From Streptomyces stelliscabiei (lineage in GTDB: Bacteria > Actinomycetota > Actinomycetes > Streptomycetales > Streptomycetaceae), in contig NZ_JADBGF010000001.1 of assembly GCF_014873495.1 (NCBI RefSeq), positions 1,364,001 to 1,428,000 on the forward strand: a stretch of DNA of 64,000 bases. The letters are read 5' to 3'. The translations under genes and the position numbers were made by a program. The notes below the pieces were generated by a model that saw only the letters and a list, made by a program, of their open reading frames with translations, was not told the origin of the DNA and did not search any database. This document shows positions 25,170 through 35,052 of the stretch, one piece after another. Numbering within the stretch: the first letter of the stretch is position 1; every line of letters begins with the position of its first letter.

Positions 25170-28100
25170 ATGCCCTCGCTCAAGCATCTCGTCCGGGAGA
25201 CCGGTCGCGTCGTGTGGTCGTGGCCACCGACGGGAGCGCGTCGGTGGCGGCGCGTCGCACGGCTTCTCAGGGCCGCGCTCAGTGCCGGCGCGGCCTTCGT
25301 GCCGATCGCCGCCGCACTGGTCGCGCTCGCCGTGACGGGGGTGGTCCACGACCTGTCCGGGAAGTGGTCCCTGGCGGAGTGGGTCACGCTCGTCCTGGCC
25401 CTCCTGCTCGTCATGCTGGCGGTCAGCAGGCGGCCGTCGCGTCCCGTGCGGATCCTGTCGTTCAAGAACCTGGTCGCCGGGGACGACGTCGGCGAGCTGG
25501 ACAAGGTGGCGGCGGGCTTCGCCGAACTGCTGCACAGCGAGATCGAGCGGATCTCCGAGCTGGTCAGACAGGAACCGTTCATCACACCCGCCGATGTGCT
25601 CAACCCGGCCGGTGAGCGGGGCGAGATGGTGCTGCGGTCGTCGACGCGGGTGCCGTTCAAGTCCGGTGTCGCGGCCACCGGACTGCACGGGGACATCAAG
25701 GAGACGGAGATCGGCACCGTCGCCCTGGGCCCGCTCCAGCTCCAGGTCGGCACGCTGCTCACGCTCGTGGAGCGCACCTTCGGCCGCACCCTCCAGGGCT
25801 CGCTGGTGGAGGCCGACGGGGTCCTGCGGGTCGTCGCCTCGCAGTCCGGGCACGGCGGCCGCACCTGGTCCGCGCAGACGGACATCGCCTCCGGTGACGT
25901 ACGCCGGGCCAGTGCCTCGCTCGCCCGTGAACTGGCCCACCGCATCGAACTGGAGCGGCCGGGGGCCGGGGAGTCGGGGGCGGACGTAGACAGTTTCCAG
26001 CGGCTGGTGGACGGGCTGGAGAGCTATCAGCGGTTCCAGCGGGAGGGGCTGCTGCATCATCTCGACGCGGCGGAGGAACACTTCCGCGCGGCCCTCTCGC
26101 ACAGCCCCGGCTACGCGGCCGCCTATCACAACCTGGGCCTGGTCTACCGTGAGCAGCGCCGGATCCGCACCGACATCGGGCTCCGGGCGTCCACGGTGGT
26201 GCGCAGCGCGGCCACGCTGATGTGGCAGAAGGCGGTCGCCCTCGACCCGGCCCTCGCTCCCGCCCGGGTCCAACTCGCCCGGGCGGCCCTCGAACAGGCG
26301 GAGCATCCGGACGTCGACGCGGCCAAGCGCGCCGAACTCCTCGACCAGGCCGCCCAGTCGGCCCGCAGTGCTCTGCGGCAGTCCTGCGGCGGCCATCCCA
26401 TGGACGGCGCCCTCGCCGCGTACTGGCTCGGCGTGGCGCTGCTGCAGCAGGAGGCGGACCTGGGCCGGGCGGACGCGGCGCGGGCCTCGGAGCCGACGGG
26501 CATGCCGGAGCCCGGACGGGAGGCCGGGCCGTCGCCCAGCGGGGAGGCGGGACGGACGGACGCGCGGAGCCGGGCCGACACCAGGGTTCGGGAGGCCCTC
26601 CGCCTCTTCCACCGCACCGAGCGGGACCTCGTCGACGAACGGGCCCGCCGACTGGTCCTGGACGGCGACGAGGCGGCGGTGCGGCCGTTGACGGAGCGGA
26701 TCGCCCATGTGGTCGCCATGCGGTCCGAGTGCTGGTTCCGGCTGGCCCGTGACGCGGACGACCGGGCGGGACGCCGCGCCCGCGGGAGGGCGGACCGATG
26801 CCTGCGTACGGCCATCCGCTGGGCCCCCGACATGGCCGAACTGCACGCGCTGCGGGGCCGCATGCTGCAGAAGCACAACCGCGAGGGTGCGCTCTTCGCC
26901 TGTCTGGAGGCCATCCAGCGGGACCCGCAGAACCATCACGTGGCCGTCCGCGACGTCGGCCTGTTCGCGGCCGGCTCACCGGACGCCGGAGACACGCACG
27001 AGCTGGCCACCGCCCTGTTCACCGTCGCCGCGCACCAGCATCCCGACGACGCGGAGGCCTGGCTCCTGCTGGCCGTCAACCAGATGTTCTGGCGGGGCGA
27101 CAGCGCGGCCGCCCGGGCTCTCGCGGGCATGGCGCTGGCCCTTGAGCCCTGCCGGGAGGACGTACGCCGGATCGTGAACGCGTACTGGCCCTCGACCGAC
27201 GGATCCGGCGGCGCCGACCGCAAGCCGTTCGTCCTGCGCTGGGCACGGGCCTGGGCCCACGCCCGGGAGGCCCAGCAGCACTTCGACGAGGCCGGCCTGC
27301 GGGAGGCGCTGTCGGAGATCGAGTCGCTGCGGGGCGCGCCGGGGTCGTCCGCGCCCGAAGTGTCCCTGGCCGCACGGGAGATCGGGCTGCTGCACTGCGC
27401 GCTCGCGGGTCTGATCCGGCCCTCGGACCGGCAGCGCCGTCACTGGGCGGCGGCGGTGGCGGAGCTGACCCGGGCGGTCCGGGAGGGGCTGCCCGCCGGG
27501 CTGGAGACCCCGCCGCAGTGGAACGTCGAGCTGGGCGACGCGCACGCGGCCCTCGGCGACTCCCTGGCCGACGCGGAGCACCGCGCTCCAGCCGCCGGTC
27601 CGAGCTACCGGGACGCGGTCGGGCAGTACGACCTCGTTCTCGACCGGCCGCCGAAAACGGTCTGTCCTCGGTACCGTTCGGGCCGCCGCGGCCAGGAGAG
27701 GCTGACCGTGCTGTCCGCCGAGCCGCCGGACCTGCCCACCAGGGCCCGGGCCCTGGCGGGGCGCGCTGCGGTGTTCGTACGGCAGCGGCGGACGAGCGAG
27801 GCGGTGCGGGACTGCCGGGACGCGTTGAAGCTGGCGCCCCTGTACGCGTATCCCCGCTTCACCCTGGCACGGCTGTACCGCGACCACCGGGCGCAGTACG
27901 ACCTCGCCGAGGAGACGCTGTTGCGGCTGATCGAGCTGCTCCCGGCCGGGGAGCAGCGGGACCAGGCGCGTCTGGAACTGGCCGTCACCCATCGGGGGCA
28001 GGCGGAGACCTCGCAGGACGACGAGCGCGTGGAGCTGCTGGAGCGGGCTCGGGAGGAGTTGGTGGACGCGACGCGGGAGGCCTCGCTGAGCGCGGACCTG

Positions 28101-28751
28101 GAGGCGCGGATGCACGAGGAGCTGGCCAACGTCCTGGATCTGCTGGGCCGTTCGGACGACGCGATCGTCGCCCTGCGCTCGATCGGCGGCTCGGTCCGGC
28201 AGCCGGGCGCCGGCCGGCACCATGAGTGGATCGCCCATCTGATCGCCGGCCGTGAGCAGCCGTGGGAGGTGGAGCAGGAGCTTCTGGAGGCCCAGGACGC
28301 CTGCGCGGCCCGGCTGACCGCGTACCGCGGCACGGACGAGGAGGCTCCACTGCGGGCCGCACTGGTCATCCTCACGGCACGGCTCGCCATGTTCTACGCG
28401 GAGCAGGGCATCCGGCTCGACGAGGCGCGTCTGCTGGCGGAGGGGGCGCTGAAGAGTGCGCGCCGGGTGCTGGAGCCGAGCCGGATGGCCGTGTGCGAGG
28501 ACGCCTGCGGCTGGGTCGCGTTCCGGCAGGGACGCCTCGACGAGGCCGTCGACCTTCTGGAGGACGCCGTCGAACACTCCGGCGGCCACGCCCAGCAGTG
28601 GGCCCACCTCGCCCAGGCCCTGGAGGCCCGCGACGATCCCGAGGGCACCGACCACGCCCGCGACATCTGGCAGCAGATCGCCGAGCAGTTCCCCCACAGC
28701 GAGACGGCCGAACAGGCCCACCGCCACCTCGACCTGCTCGCCCAGGGCTGA
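25170..28751 (+). CDS. Large membrane-anchored tetratricopeptide-repeat protein
   Basis: About 1193 residues. Two hydrophobic helices near the N-terminus (LLRAALSAGAAFVPIAAALVALAV and WVTLVLALLLVMLAV, about residues 30-95) anchor it in the membrane. A mixed domain follows (about 110-270). From about 290 on, helical TPR-like units are seen, for example YAAAYHNLGLVYREQRR, AVALDPALAPARVQLARAALEQAE and EAVRDCRDALKLAPLYAYPRFTLARLYRD. TPRs bind other proteins; no catalytic domain is recognised. ATG 25170 is chosen with GAAGAAGGG nine bases upstream; GTG 25164 is too close. The downstream zinc-ribbon/peptidoglycan-binding gene converges on it. Role unknown. Confidence 0.75.
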   Translation: MPSLKHLVRETGRVVWSWPPTGARRWRRVARLLRAALSAGAAFVPIAAALVALAVTGVVHDLSGKWSLAEWVTLVLALLLVMLAVSRRPSRPVRILSFKNLVAGDDVGELDKVAAGFAELLHSEIERISELVRQEPFITPADVLNPAGERGEMVLRSSTRVPFKSGVAATGLHGDIKETEIGTVALGPLQLQVGTLLTLVERTFGRTLQGSLVEADGVLRVVASQSGHGGRTWSAQTDIASGDVRRASASLARELAHRIELERPGAGESGADVDSFQRLVDGLESYQRFQREGLLHHLDAAEEHFRAALSHSPGYAAAYHNLGLVYREQRRIRTDIGLRASTVVRSAATLMWQKAVALDPALAPARVQLARAALEQAEHPDVDAAKRAELLDQAAQSARSALRQSCGGHPMDGALAAYWLGVALLQQEADLGRADAARASEPTGMPEPGREAGPSPSGEAGRTDARSRADTRVREALRLFHRTERDLVDERARRLVLDGDEAAVRPLTERIAHVVAMRSECWFRLARDADDRAGRRARGRADRCLRTAIRWAPDMAELHALRGRMLQKHNREGALFACLEAIQRDPQNHHVAVRDVGLFAAGSPDAGDTHELATALFTVAAHQHPDDAEAWLLLAVNQMFWRGDSAAARALAGMALALEPCREDVRRIVNAYWPSTDGSGGADRKPFVLRWARAWAHAREAQQHFDEAGLREALSEIESLRGAPGSSAPEVSLAAREIGLLHCALAGLIRPSDRQRRHWAAAVAELTRAVREGLPAGLETPPQWNVELGDAHAALGDSLADAEHRAPAAGPSYRDAVGQYDLVLDRPPKTVCPRYRSGRRGQERLTVLSAEPPDLPTRARALAGRAAVFVRQRRTSEAVRDCRDALKLAPLYAYPRFTLARLYRDHRAQYDLAEETLLRLIELLPAGEQRDQARLELAVTHRGQAETSQDDERVELLERAREELVDATREASLSADLEARMHEELANVLDLLGRSDDAIVALRSIGGSVRQPGAGRHHEWIAHLIAGREQPWEVEQELLEAQDACAARLTAYRGTDEEAPLRAALVILTARLAMFYAEQGIRLDEARLLAEGALKSARRVLEPSRMAVCEDACGWVAFRQGRLDEAVDLLEDAVEHSGGHAQQWAHLAQALEARDDPEGTDHARDIWQQIAEQFPHSETAEQAHRHLDLLAQG

Positions 28752-28774
28752 GCGACCTCGCCGCGTAGGAGGCG

Positions 28775-29707
28775 TCAGGGTTCCGAGGTCTCGGACTCCA
28801 GTGCGGCCCGGGTCGTCTCGCCGTACACCCCCGACTCGTCCTCCAGGAGGACGCGGGTCAGCTGGTAGCCGCGGACCACGCTCTGGACCTCGCGGTCGTA
28901 GTCGCCGTCCGCCTCGCCGTCGTAGAGGCCGAGCTGGCCCAGACGGAGCTGGAGTTCGGTGACCTCCGCTCCCTGGTCGCCGAGGCCGAGGACGGGCGGC
29001 TTTCCGGCGGACGCGGTGGGTGCGGGGACGCCGGTGGCGGTGGCGTCGCTGTCGGACGGGGTTCTGCTGGGGGTGCCGGAGCCGGTGGGGGTGGCCGGAC
29101 TCTCGGTCGGGGTCGCTTCCGGCGAGGCGGACGAACTCGCGGACGGGGACGCGGACGGGGACGCCGAGGACACCGTGGGGGACGGGGGCGCCGAGGACGA
29201 GGGCTCCGCGCCCGCCGCCGCCTCCGGGAGGTCGGCCCTGATGTCGCCGGGGCCCGAGCCGTCCCGCGAGGGGGCCTCGTAGGAGAAGAGGCCGCCGATG
29301 GTTCCCGCCGTCATGAGGACGGCGGCCGCCGCGACGCCCACCCCGGCGGCCGGCAGCGCGCGGCGGCGCCGCCGTTTGCCCCGGGCGGGGGCGACCGGAG
29401 GCTCCTCCTCGGCGGCCGGCACGAGGTGGGGCTCGGTGGGAGTGGTCGGCGCCTGGGGCGGCTCGGTGGGGGTGGTCGGTGCCGGCGTGTCGTCGGCCGC
29501 CGGGGCGTCCGGCCGCGGTTCGTCCTCGCCGACCTTCACGAACGGTCGTATGCGGACCGGGTCGAAATCCTCGGCGGCCTCCGCCTGTGCCGTCCGGATG
29601 TCGCGGTGGGCTTCCGACGCGAGCCGGCCGCAGGAGCAGGCCGGGGTGCCGTCCGTCGCGCGGGGCGTACCGCACTGCGGGCAGGCAGGGGCTGTCGGTT
29701 CACTCAC
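28775..29707 (-). CDS. Membrane protein with zinc ribbon and peptidoglycan-binding domain
   Basis: 310 residues with a clear layout. A zinc ribbon is at the N-terminus (CPQCGTPRATDGTPACSC, residues 9-26). A Pro/Thr/Glu-rich linker and a basic patch (RGKRRRRR) precede one membrane helix (about 117-140). A long Ser/Pro/Thr-rich, probably wall-spanning segment (about 150-235) leads to a C-terminal PG_binding_1 domain (LGLGDQGAEVTELQLRLGQLGLYDGEADGDYD, VVRGYQ, GVYGETTRAAL). The topology places the zinc ribbon inside and the wall-binding domain outside. GTG 29707 has GAGGA upstream. It may link a cytoplasmic partner to the wall; the actual role is not known. Confidence 0.82.
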   Translation of the reverse strand: MSEPTAPACPQCGTPRATDGTPACSCGRLASEAHRDIRTAQAEAAEDFDPVRIRPFVKVGEDEPRPDAPAADDTPAPTTPTEPPQAPTTPTEPHLVPAAEEEPPVAPARGKRRRRRALPAAGVGVAAAAVLMTAGTIGGLFSYEAPSRDGSGPGDIRADLPEAAAGAEPSSSAPPSPTVSSASPSASPSASSSASPEATPTESPATPTGSGTPSRTPSDSDATATGVPAPTASAGKPPVLGLGDQGAEVTELQLRLGQLGLYDGEADGDYDREVQSVVRGYQLTRVLLEDESGVYGETTRAALESETSEP

Positions 29708-29921
29708 GCGTGGTCCTCTTCGAGCGGCTTCCAGAGTTTAAACAGATCTTCTGCACAGAATCCCCAAGACTTGCTTGAATCACAAACTTCTCGCCGGCCA
29801 AGTGCCGTTACGTGGCCGCGAGTTCACGTAGGTCTTCCTGTGCCAGGACTGGTGCGCGACCCGGTGCTCGGTGTGTCATGCCTCTGACATCAACCCGGCG
29901 TGCCGGAGCGGAAGGAACCCC

Positions 29922-31319
29922 GTGAGTCTGTCCCGTCCCCAACCCCGTCCTCGTTCGCGCCCCCGCGCGCACGCCCGCGCCCTGTGCGCGGCCGCCGCAC
30001 TCGCCCTGGGCGTGCCCATGGCGCTCCCGGGCCCCGCCGCAGCCGCGGTTCCCGCGTACTCGGTCTATCTGCAGAACTCCGTCACCGGTCTCAACGCGGC
30101 GGACAGCGACGGTACGGTCGTCGCGCACAACCCCAAGGGCAACGAGGACCACCAGCAGTGGACACCGGTCGCCGTCGGCGGCGGCCACCAGTTGCGCAAC
30201 GCCGACGAGTCGGGGATCTGCCTCGGCCGCGACGGCACCTCGGCGGTGACGGCCGCCTGTGGCGCGGACGGCACCACCTGGACCGTCACCGAGGCCGCGA
30301 GCGGCACGTACACGATCGGCGTGCCCGGCACCTCGCAGTACCTGACGGGCGTGTCCTCGGACTCCTCCCTGGTCCGGGTCGGGTCGAACGGGGACCAGGC
30401 CCGCTGGTACCTCACGCCGGTCGCCCCCGCCACGTCGGCCATGCCGTCCCCCGGCACCCGGACCCTCGACCAGGTCACGTTCCTCACCTCCCACAACGCC
30501 TTCGCCAACGGCGCCGACGGCAACTTCGCCTCGTTCCCGGTCAGCCTCTTCCCCAACCAGTCGCGCGGAGTGAGCCGTCAACTCACGGACGGGGTGCGGG
30601 GGTTCATGCTGGACGCGTACACCGTGTCGGGGCAGGCCGTGCTCTGCCACAACAGCTGCGACGGCGTCGGCAGTCCGGTTCCGCTCGCCACCGACCTCCG
30701 GCGCACGGTCGACTTCCTCAAGGCCAACCCGGGCCAGTTCGCCACCGTCTTCCTGGAGGACTACACCTCCTCCGACGTGCTGAAGGCGTCGCTGGCCTCC
30801 GTCGGCGGTCTGTCCGACGTGCTGTACCGGCCGGACCAGGAGGGCGTGGCGACCAGCGGCTGGCCGACCATGGCGGACCTCGCCGCGCGGGGCAAGCAGC
30901 TGTTGATCTTCAGCGACCGCACCCGCGCGAGCGACGTCTCCGCCGGATACGCCACCCGCGACACCTTCGGGGTGATGTACCAGCGGGAGTGGACCGTGGA
31001 GAACTACTGGTCCATGGGCGGCGGGCTCGGCGGCTCCGACTGGTCCTGCTACAGCCGCTGGGGCACGAGCAGGCCCCTCACCACGGACTCGGCCGCCTTC
31101 CACCCACTGTTCGTCATGAACCACTTCCGCGACTACACCATCAGCGGCACGGCCGAGACGGACAACGCCAAGCTGGGCAACCGCGCGCAGAACTTCTGCA
31201 CCCCGGCCGCGCGCAAGAAGCCCAACTACCTCGCCGTCGACCGCTACGAGCTGGGCTCGCCGTCACCGCTCACTACGGTCGGGAACCTCAACACGTACGT
31301 CCTCGCGGCGGGCCAGTAG
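29922..31319 (+). CDS. Secreted PI-PLC X-domain protein with N-terminal lectin-like domain
   Basis: 465 residues. A Sec signal (Arg-rich start, hydrophobic core, cleavage near GPAAAAVPAY) is followed by a lectin-like region (about 37-185: YLQNSVTGLNAADSDGTVV, HQQWTPVAVGG, GICLGRDG) and a phosphatidylinositol-specific phospholipase C X domain. The two catalytic histidines are visible in LTSHNAF and VLCHNSC; FMLDAY carries the metal or acidic residue and FLEDYTSS follows. It would cleave phosphoinositides or GPI-like lipids, or act as a phosphodiesterase, outside the cell. GTG 29922 has AAGGAA seven bases upstream. It is monocistronic and ends into a 16-bp hairpin. Confidence 0.87.
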   Translation: MSLSRPQPRPRSRPRAHARALCAAAALALGVPMALPGPAAAAVPAYSVYLQNSVTGLNAADSDGTVVAHNPKGNEDHQQWTPVAVGGGHQLRNADESGICLGRDGTSAVTAACGADGTTWTVTEAASGTYTIGVPGTSQYLTGVSSDSSLVRVGSNGDQARWYLTPVAPATSAMPSPGTRTLDQVTFLTSHNAFANGADGNFASFPVSLFPNQSRGVSRQLTDGVRGFMLDAYTVSGQAVLCHNSCDGVGSPVPLATDLRRTVDFLKANPGQFATVFLEDYTSSDVLKASLASVGGLSDVLYRPDQEGVATSGWPTMADLAARGKQLLIFSDRTRASDVSAGYATRDTFGVMYQREWTVENYWSMGGGLGGSDWSCYSRWGTSRPLTTDSAAFHPLFVMNHFRDYTISGTAETDNAKLGNRAQNFCTPAARKKPNYLAVDRYELGSPSPLTTVGNLNTYVLAAGQ

Positions 31320-31390
31320 CCGTCGTCCCGGCAGACGGCGGTGCATCTGCGGACGGTCCTCCGCCGACCGTCGCCGGGACAGGTGCCGGA

Positions 31391-31429
31391 CCGTCCTGCG
31401 GGGCATCGTGCGGATGCCCCGCAGGACGG
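31391..31429 (+). terminator. Terminator hairpin after the PI-PLC gene
   Basis: 16-base perfectly complementary arms (31391-31406, 31414-31429) enclose a 7-base loop, 71 bases after the stop. Confidence 0.8.
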
Positions 31430-31772
31430 GCAGGTGGCTCCGGGACAGCTTCGCCCGCTCCCCGCCGCCCGCGATCAGGGCGTTGACCGACGCCATCGGG
31501 TCACCGCCGGCCGACCGCGCCACCAGCGCGCCGACCACGAGAGGAACGAGCACCACCGCGAGGGCCGAACCGGTGGCGGCGGCCGTGGCGGTGACGTTGC
31601 GGAGGGGGCGAGGGCGCGAGGGGGGCGTGTCCATGCAGACAGTGCACCAGCGGCCGGTGGTCCGGGGCATCGGGCCTCGTACTCAGTCGCCCCGGCCGAC
31701 GTACTCAGGACCGCGTGTCCTCGGACGTCCTCGGGCCCGCGTGTCCTCAGGCGTACTCGGGCCCGTGCCTTC
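31430..31772. other. Intergenic stretch with degenerate short repeats
   Basis: No gene is supported here. 31690-31775 holds degenerate repeats built on GTCCTCGG/CGTACTCGGGCCCG, written about four to five times. A minus-strand frame at about 31634 downward has one hydrophobic segment but runs through the terminator hairpin. Confidence 0.5.
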
Positions 31773-32939
31773 TCAGGCCGCCGCCACGTCACCTCTCTCC
31801 GCCGCCTCATGGTGGATCGGCGTCCCCGACCCGGTCAGCGGGACGCCCGTCCCGCCGCGCCGGGCCGCGACGATCTCCGCCGCGATGGACAGGGCCGTCT
31901 CCTCGGGCGTACGGGCGCCGAGGTCGAGCCCGATCGGGGACCTGAGCCGGGCCAGCTCCCGTTCGGTGAGGCCGGCTTCGCGCAGGCGCCGTTCACGGTC
32001 GGCGTGTGTGCGGCGGGAGCCCATCGCCCCCACGAACGCGACCGGCATCCGCAGGGCCGCCGTGAGCAGCGGGATGTCGAACTTGGCGTCGTGGGTGAGC
32101 ACGCACAGGACCGTGCGCCGGTCGGTGGCGGTGCGCCGCAGGTAGCGGTGCGGCCAGTCCACCACGATGTCGTCGGCCTCGGGGAAACGGGCCCGCGTGG
32201 CGAAGACGGGGCGGGCGTCGCACACGGTGACGTGGTGGCCGAGGAACTTGCCCGCGCGCACCAGCGCCGCCGCGAAGTCGATCGCCCCGAACACGATCAT
32301 GCGGGGCGGCGGCACCCGTGTCTCGACGAGGAGGGTGAGGCCGCCGGGGCAGTGCGATCCGTCCGCCGACAGCTCGACGGTGCCGGAGCGTCCGCCGTCC
32401 AGCATGGCCCGTGCCTCGGCGGCGGCCGTCCGGTCCAGCTCGGGGTGCCCGCCGAGACCGCCCTCGGCCGCCCCGTCGTACGCCCGGTCGCCGGCCCCGT
32501 CGGCCCGTACGAGCAGGGCCTGTCCGAGGAGTTCGGCCGGGCCCCGGACGACGCGGGCGAGAGCCGTCCGCTCACCCCGGGCGGCGGCCGAGAGGGCGGC
32601 GCGCAGCACGGCTCGGACCGGCGACCCGGCGGTGACGGGGGTGACCAGGATGTCGATGACGCCGCCGCAGGTCAGGCCGACGGCGAACGCGTCCTCGTCG
32701 CTGTAGCCGAAGCGCCGCAGGACGGTCCCGCCGTCCGCCAGGGCCTGGCGGCACAGCTCGTACACCTCGCCCTCGACACAGCCGCCGGAGACCGAGCCGA
32801 CGGCCGTGCCCCGGCTGTCGACGGCGAGGGCCGCGCCGGGGCCGCGCGGGGCGCTGCCGCTCACCGCCACGACGGTGGCGACGGCGAAGTCGCGGCCCTC
32901 CTCGGCCCACGTGCTCAGCTCGGTGGCCGCGTCAAGCAT
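31773..32939 (-). CDS. xdhC: XdhC-family molybdoenzyme maturation factor
   Basis: 388 residues. XdhC proteins bind molybdenum cofactor and help load the sulphurated form into xanthine-dehydrogenase-type enzymes. The N-terminal XdhC/CoxI domain shows FAVATVVAVSGSAPRGPGAALAV, SVSGGCVEGEV and GLTCGGVIDILV. The C-terminal Rossmann domain shows MIVFGAIDFAAALVRAGKFLGH, VCVLTHDAKFDIPLL and FVGAMGSRRTH. ATG 32939 overlaps the stop of the molybdenum-subunit gene by eight bases, so it is the last gene of that operon. Confidence 0.92.
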   Translation of the reverse strand: MLDAATELSTWAEEGRDFAVATVVAVSGSAPRGPGAALAVDSRGTAVGSVSGGCVEGEVYELCRQALADGGTVLRRFGYSDEDAFAVGLTCGGVIDILVTPVTAGSPVRAVLRAALSAAARGERTALARVVRGPAELLGQALLVRADGAGDRAYDGAAEGGLGGHPELDRTAAAEARAMLDGGRSGTVELSADGSHCPGGLTLLVETRVPPPRMIVFGAIDFAAALVRAGKFLGHHVTVCDARPVFATRARFPEADDIVVDWPHRYLRRTATDRRTVLCVLTHDAKFDIPLLTAALRMPVAFVGAMGSRRTHADRERRLREAGLTERELARLRSPIGLDLGARTPEETALSIAAEIVAARRGGTGVPLTGSGTPIHHEAAERGDVAAA

Positions 32940-35052
32940 CCCGGCCCGCCGTCAGGACGCGGTCGGGCCGGATGGGCAGATGGCGGTGGCGTACGCCCGT
33001 GGCGTGCCGGACGGCGTTGGCGACGGCGGCGGCCGCGCCCACGATGCCGATCTCGCCGATGCCCTTGATGCCCACGGGATCGTCGGGGTCGAGGTCCTCC
33101 ACCCAGTCGGCCTCGACGGCGGGTACGTCGGCGTGCGCGGCCACGTGGTATCCGGCGAGGTCGGCGCCGTAGTGGCCGCCGGACGCCCGGTCGCGTACCG
33201 CCTCCTCGTGCAGGGCCATGGAGATGCCCCAGATCATGCCGCCGACGAGCTGGCCGCGGGCGGTGAGCGGGTTGACGATCCTTCCGGCCGCGAAGATGCC
33301 GAGCATGCGGCGCACGCGGACCTCGCCGGTGGCGGGGTCCACGGCCACCTCGGCGAACTGGGCGCCGTAGGAGTGGCGTTCCTTCTGGGCGAGGGCGCCG
33401 ATGGCGGCGGTGGTGTCGGAGCGGACGGTGATGCCCTCCGGCGGGATGTCGGCGCCGAGGGCGAGGCGTTCCCTGACGTCACGGGCCGCAAGGGTGACGG
33501 CCCAGGCCCAGGAGCGGGTTCCCATGGAGCCGCCGGCGATCATGGCGGGTCCGAAGTCGCTGTCGCCGATCCGTACCCGGACCTGCTCCGGCGCGACCTC
33601 CAGCGCGTCGGCGGCGACCAGGGTGAGCGCGGTGCGGGCGCCGGTCCCGATGTCCGCCGCGTTGACCCGCACGGTGAAGGTGCCGTCGGCCTCGGCGGTC
33701 ACAGCCGCCGTGGACGGTGCGGCGCCCGCGCCGAAGGAGGCCGCCGCCGTGCCGGTGCCGAGCAGCCAGCGGCCCTCGCGGCGCATCCCGGGACGCGGGT
33801 CGCGGTCGGCCCAGCCGAACCGGCGGGCGCCCTCGCGGAAGCAGGCGCGCAGGTTGCGGCCGGCGAACGGCAGCCCGGAGACGGGGCCGCGCTCGGGTTC
33901 GTTGCGGATCCGCAGTTCGATCGGGTCGATGCCCAGCTTCTCGGCGAGTTCGTCGATCGCCGACTCCAGCGCGAACGAGCCCGGTGCCTCGCCGGGCGCG
34001 CGCATCCAGGTCGGGGTCGGCACGTCGAGCCGTACCACCTTGCTGGTCGTGTGGTGGGCGTCGGCGGCGTACATGACGCGGGCCGGTCCGGCGGCCGGCT
34101 CGATGAACTCGTGCACGGTCGAGGTGAGGCTCTGCGAGCGGTGCTCCAGGGCGCGCAGCCGTCCGTCGGCGTCGGCGCCGAGCCGGACGCGCTGGGCGGT
34201 GGGACTGCGGTAGCCGGCGAGGGAGAACATCTGACGCCGGGTCATGACCACCCGGACCGGGCGCTGCAGGACGGTCGTGGCCATGACGGCGGCGACCTGG
34301 TGCGCGCGGACGCCCTTGCTGCCGAAGCCGCCGCCGACGTGCTCGGAGCGCACCCGTACCGAGGCCGGGTCGAGGGAGAACAGGTTGGCGAGTTCGCCCG
34401 CGACCCACATGGTGCCCTGGTTGGAGTCGAGGACGTCGAGCCGGCCGCCGTCCCAGCGGGCCGTCACCGCGTGCGGCTCCATCGGGTTGTGGTGTTCCTC
34501 GGGGGTGGTGTACTCGGCGTCCACGACCACGGCGGAGGCCGCGAGTTCGCCCTCCAGGTCACCCTTCTCGATCACCGCGGGGCCGAAGGCGTCCAGCGCG
34601 TAGGCGTCCGGGTGGTCGGCGGCGAACGCGATGTCGTGCGTCTGCCGGTCGTAGTGCACGACCAGCGCCTCGGCGGCCTCCCTGGCCTGCTCGGAGGTCT
34701 CGGCGACGACGAGCGCCACCGGCCAGCCACGGTGCGGCACCCTGTCGTGCTGGAAGACGGCGGTGGTCGGGTCGGGCTTCGACCCCATGAGACCCGCGTA
34801 GTCGGTGTCGAGACGCGGGGCGTTCTCGTGCGTCAGGACGGCGAGCACGCCGGGCATGCCGAGCGCGTCGGCGGTCTCGATCGAGCGGATCCGGCCGCGG
34901 GCCACGGTGGACAGCGCGAGCCAGCCGTGGACGAGTCCGGTGAAGGGGATCTCCCCCGCGTAGCGGGCGGCGCCGGTGACCTTGTCGCGGCCTTCGACGC
35001 GGGTGTGCGCGGTGCCGACGGCGCCCTGGTGCGCCGTGGGGGCGGTGGTCAT
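32932..35052 (-). CDS. Xanthine-dehydrogenase-family molybdopterin-binding subunit
   Basis: 706 residues, the usual size for separate large subunits. The N-terminal part (VEGRDKVTGAARYAGEI) is the aldehyde oxidase/xanthine dehydrogenase a/b hammerhead domain. The rest carries molybdopterin-binding blocks: GGGFGSKGVRAHQVAA, WMRAPGEAPGSFALESAIDELA, ADIGTGARTALTL and near the end GIKGIGEIGIVGAAAAVANAV, with the active-site glutamate in GEIG. It would hydroxylate a purine, aldehyde or N-heterocycle. The substrate cannot be told from sequence. ATG 35052 overlaps the FAD-subunit stop (ATGA). Confidence 0.92.
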   Translation of the reverse strand: MTTAPTAHQGAVGTAHTRVEGRDKVTGAARYAGEIPFTGLVHGWLALSTVARGRIRSIETADALGMPGVLAVLTHENAPRLDTDYAGLMGSKPDPTTAVFQHDRVPHRGWPVALVVAETSEQAREAAEALVVHYDRQTHDIAFAADHPDAYALDAFGPAVIEKGDLEGELAASAVVVDAEYTTPEEHHNPMEPHAVTARWDGGRLDVLDSNQGTMWVAGELANLFSLDPASVRVRSEHVGGGFGSKGVRAHQVAAVMATTVLQRPVRVVMTRRQMFSLAGYRSPTAQRVRLGADADGRLRALEHRSQSLTSTVHEFIEPAAGPARVMYAADAHHTTSKVVRLDVPTPTWMRAPGEAPGSFALESAIDELAEKLGIDPIELRIRNEPERGPVSGLPFAGRNLRACFREGARRFGWADRDPRPGMRREGRWLLGTGTAAASFGAGAAPSTAAVTAEADGTFTVRVNAADIGTGARTALTLVAADALEVAPEQVRVRIGDSDFGPAMIAGGSMGTRSWAWAVTLAARDVRERLALGADIPPEGITVRSDTTAAIGALAQKERHSYGAQFAEVAVDPATGEVRVRRMLGIFAAGRIVNPLTARGQLVGGMIWGISMALHEEAVRDRASGGHYGADLAGYHVAAHADVPAVEADWVEDLDPDDPVGIKGIGEIGIVGAAAAVANAVRHATGVRHRHLPIRPDRVLTAGRDA

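Noticed and set aside
31263..31634. Possible small membrane protein on the minus strand (starts MDTPPSRPRPL)
   Set aside because: It has one hydrophobic segment, but no ribosome-binding site, runs through a perfect 16-bp terminator hairpin and overlaps the PI-PLC end.
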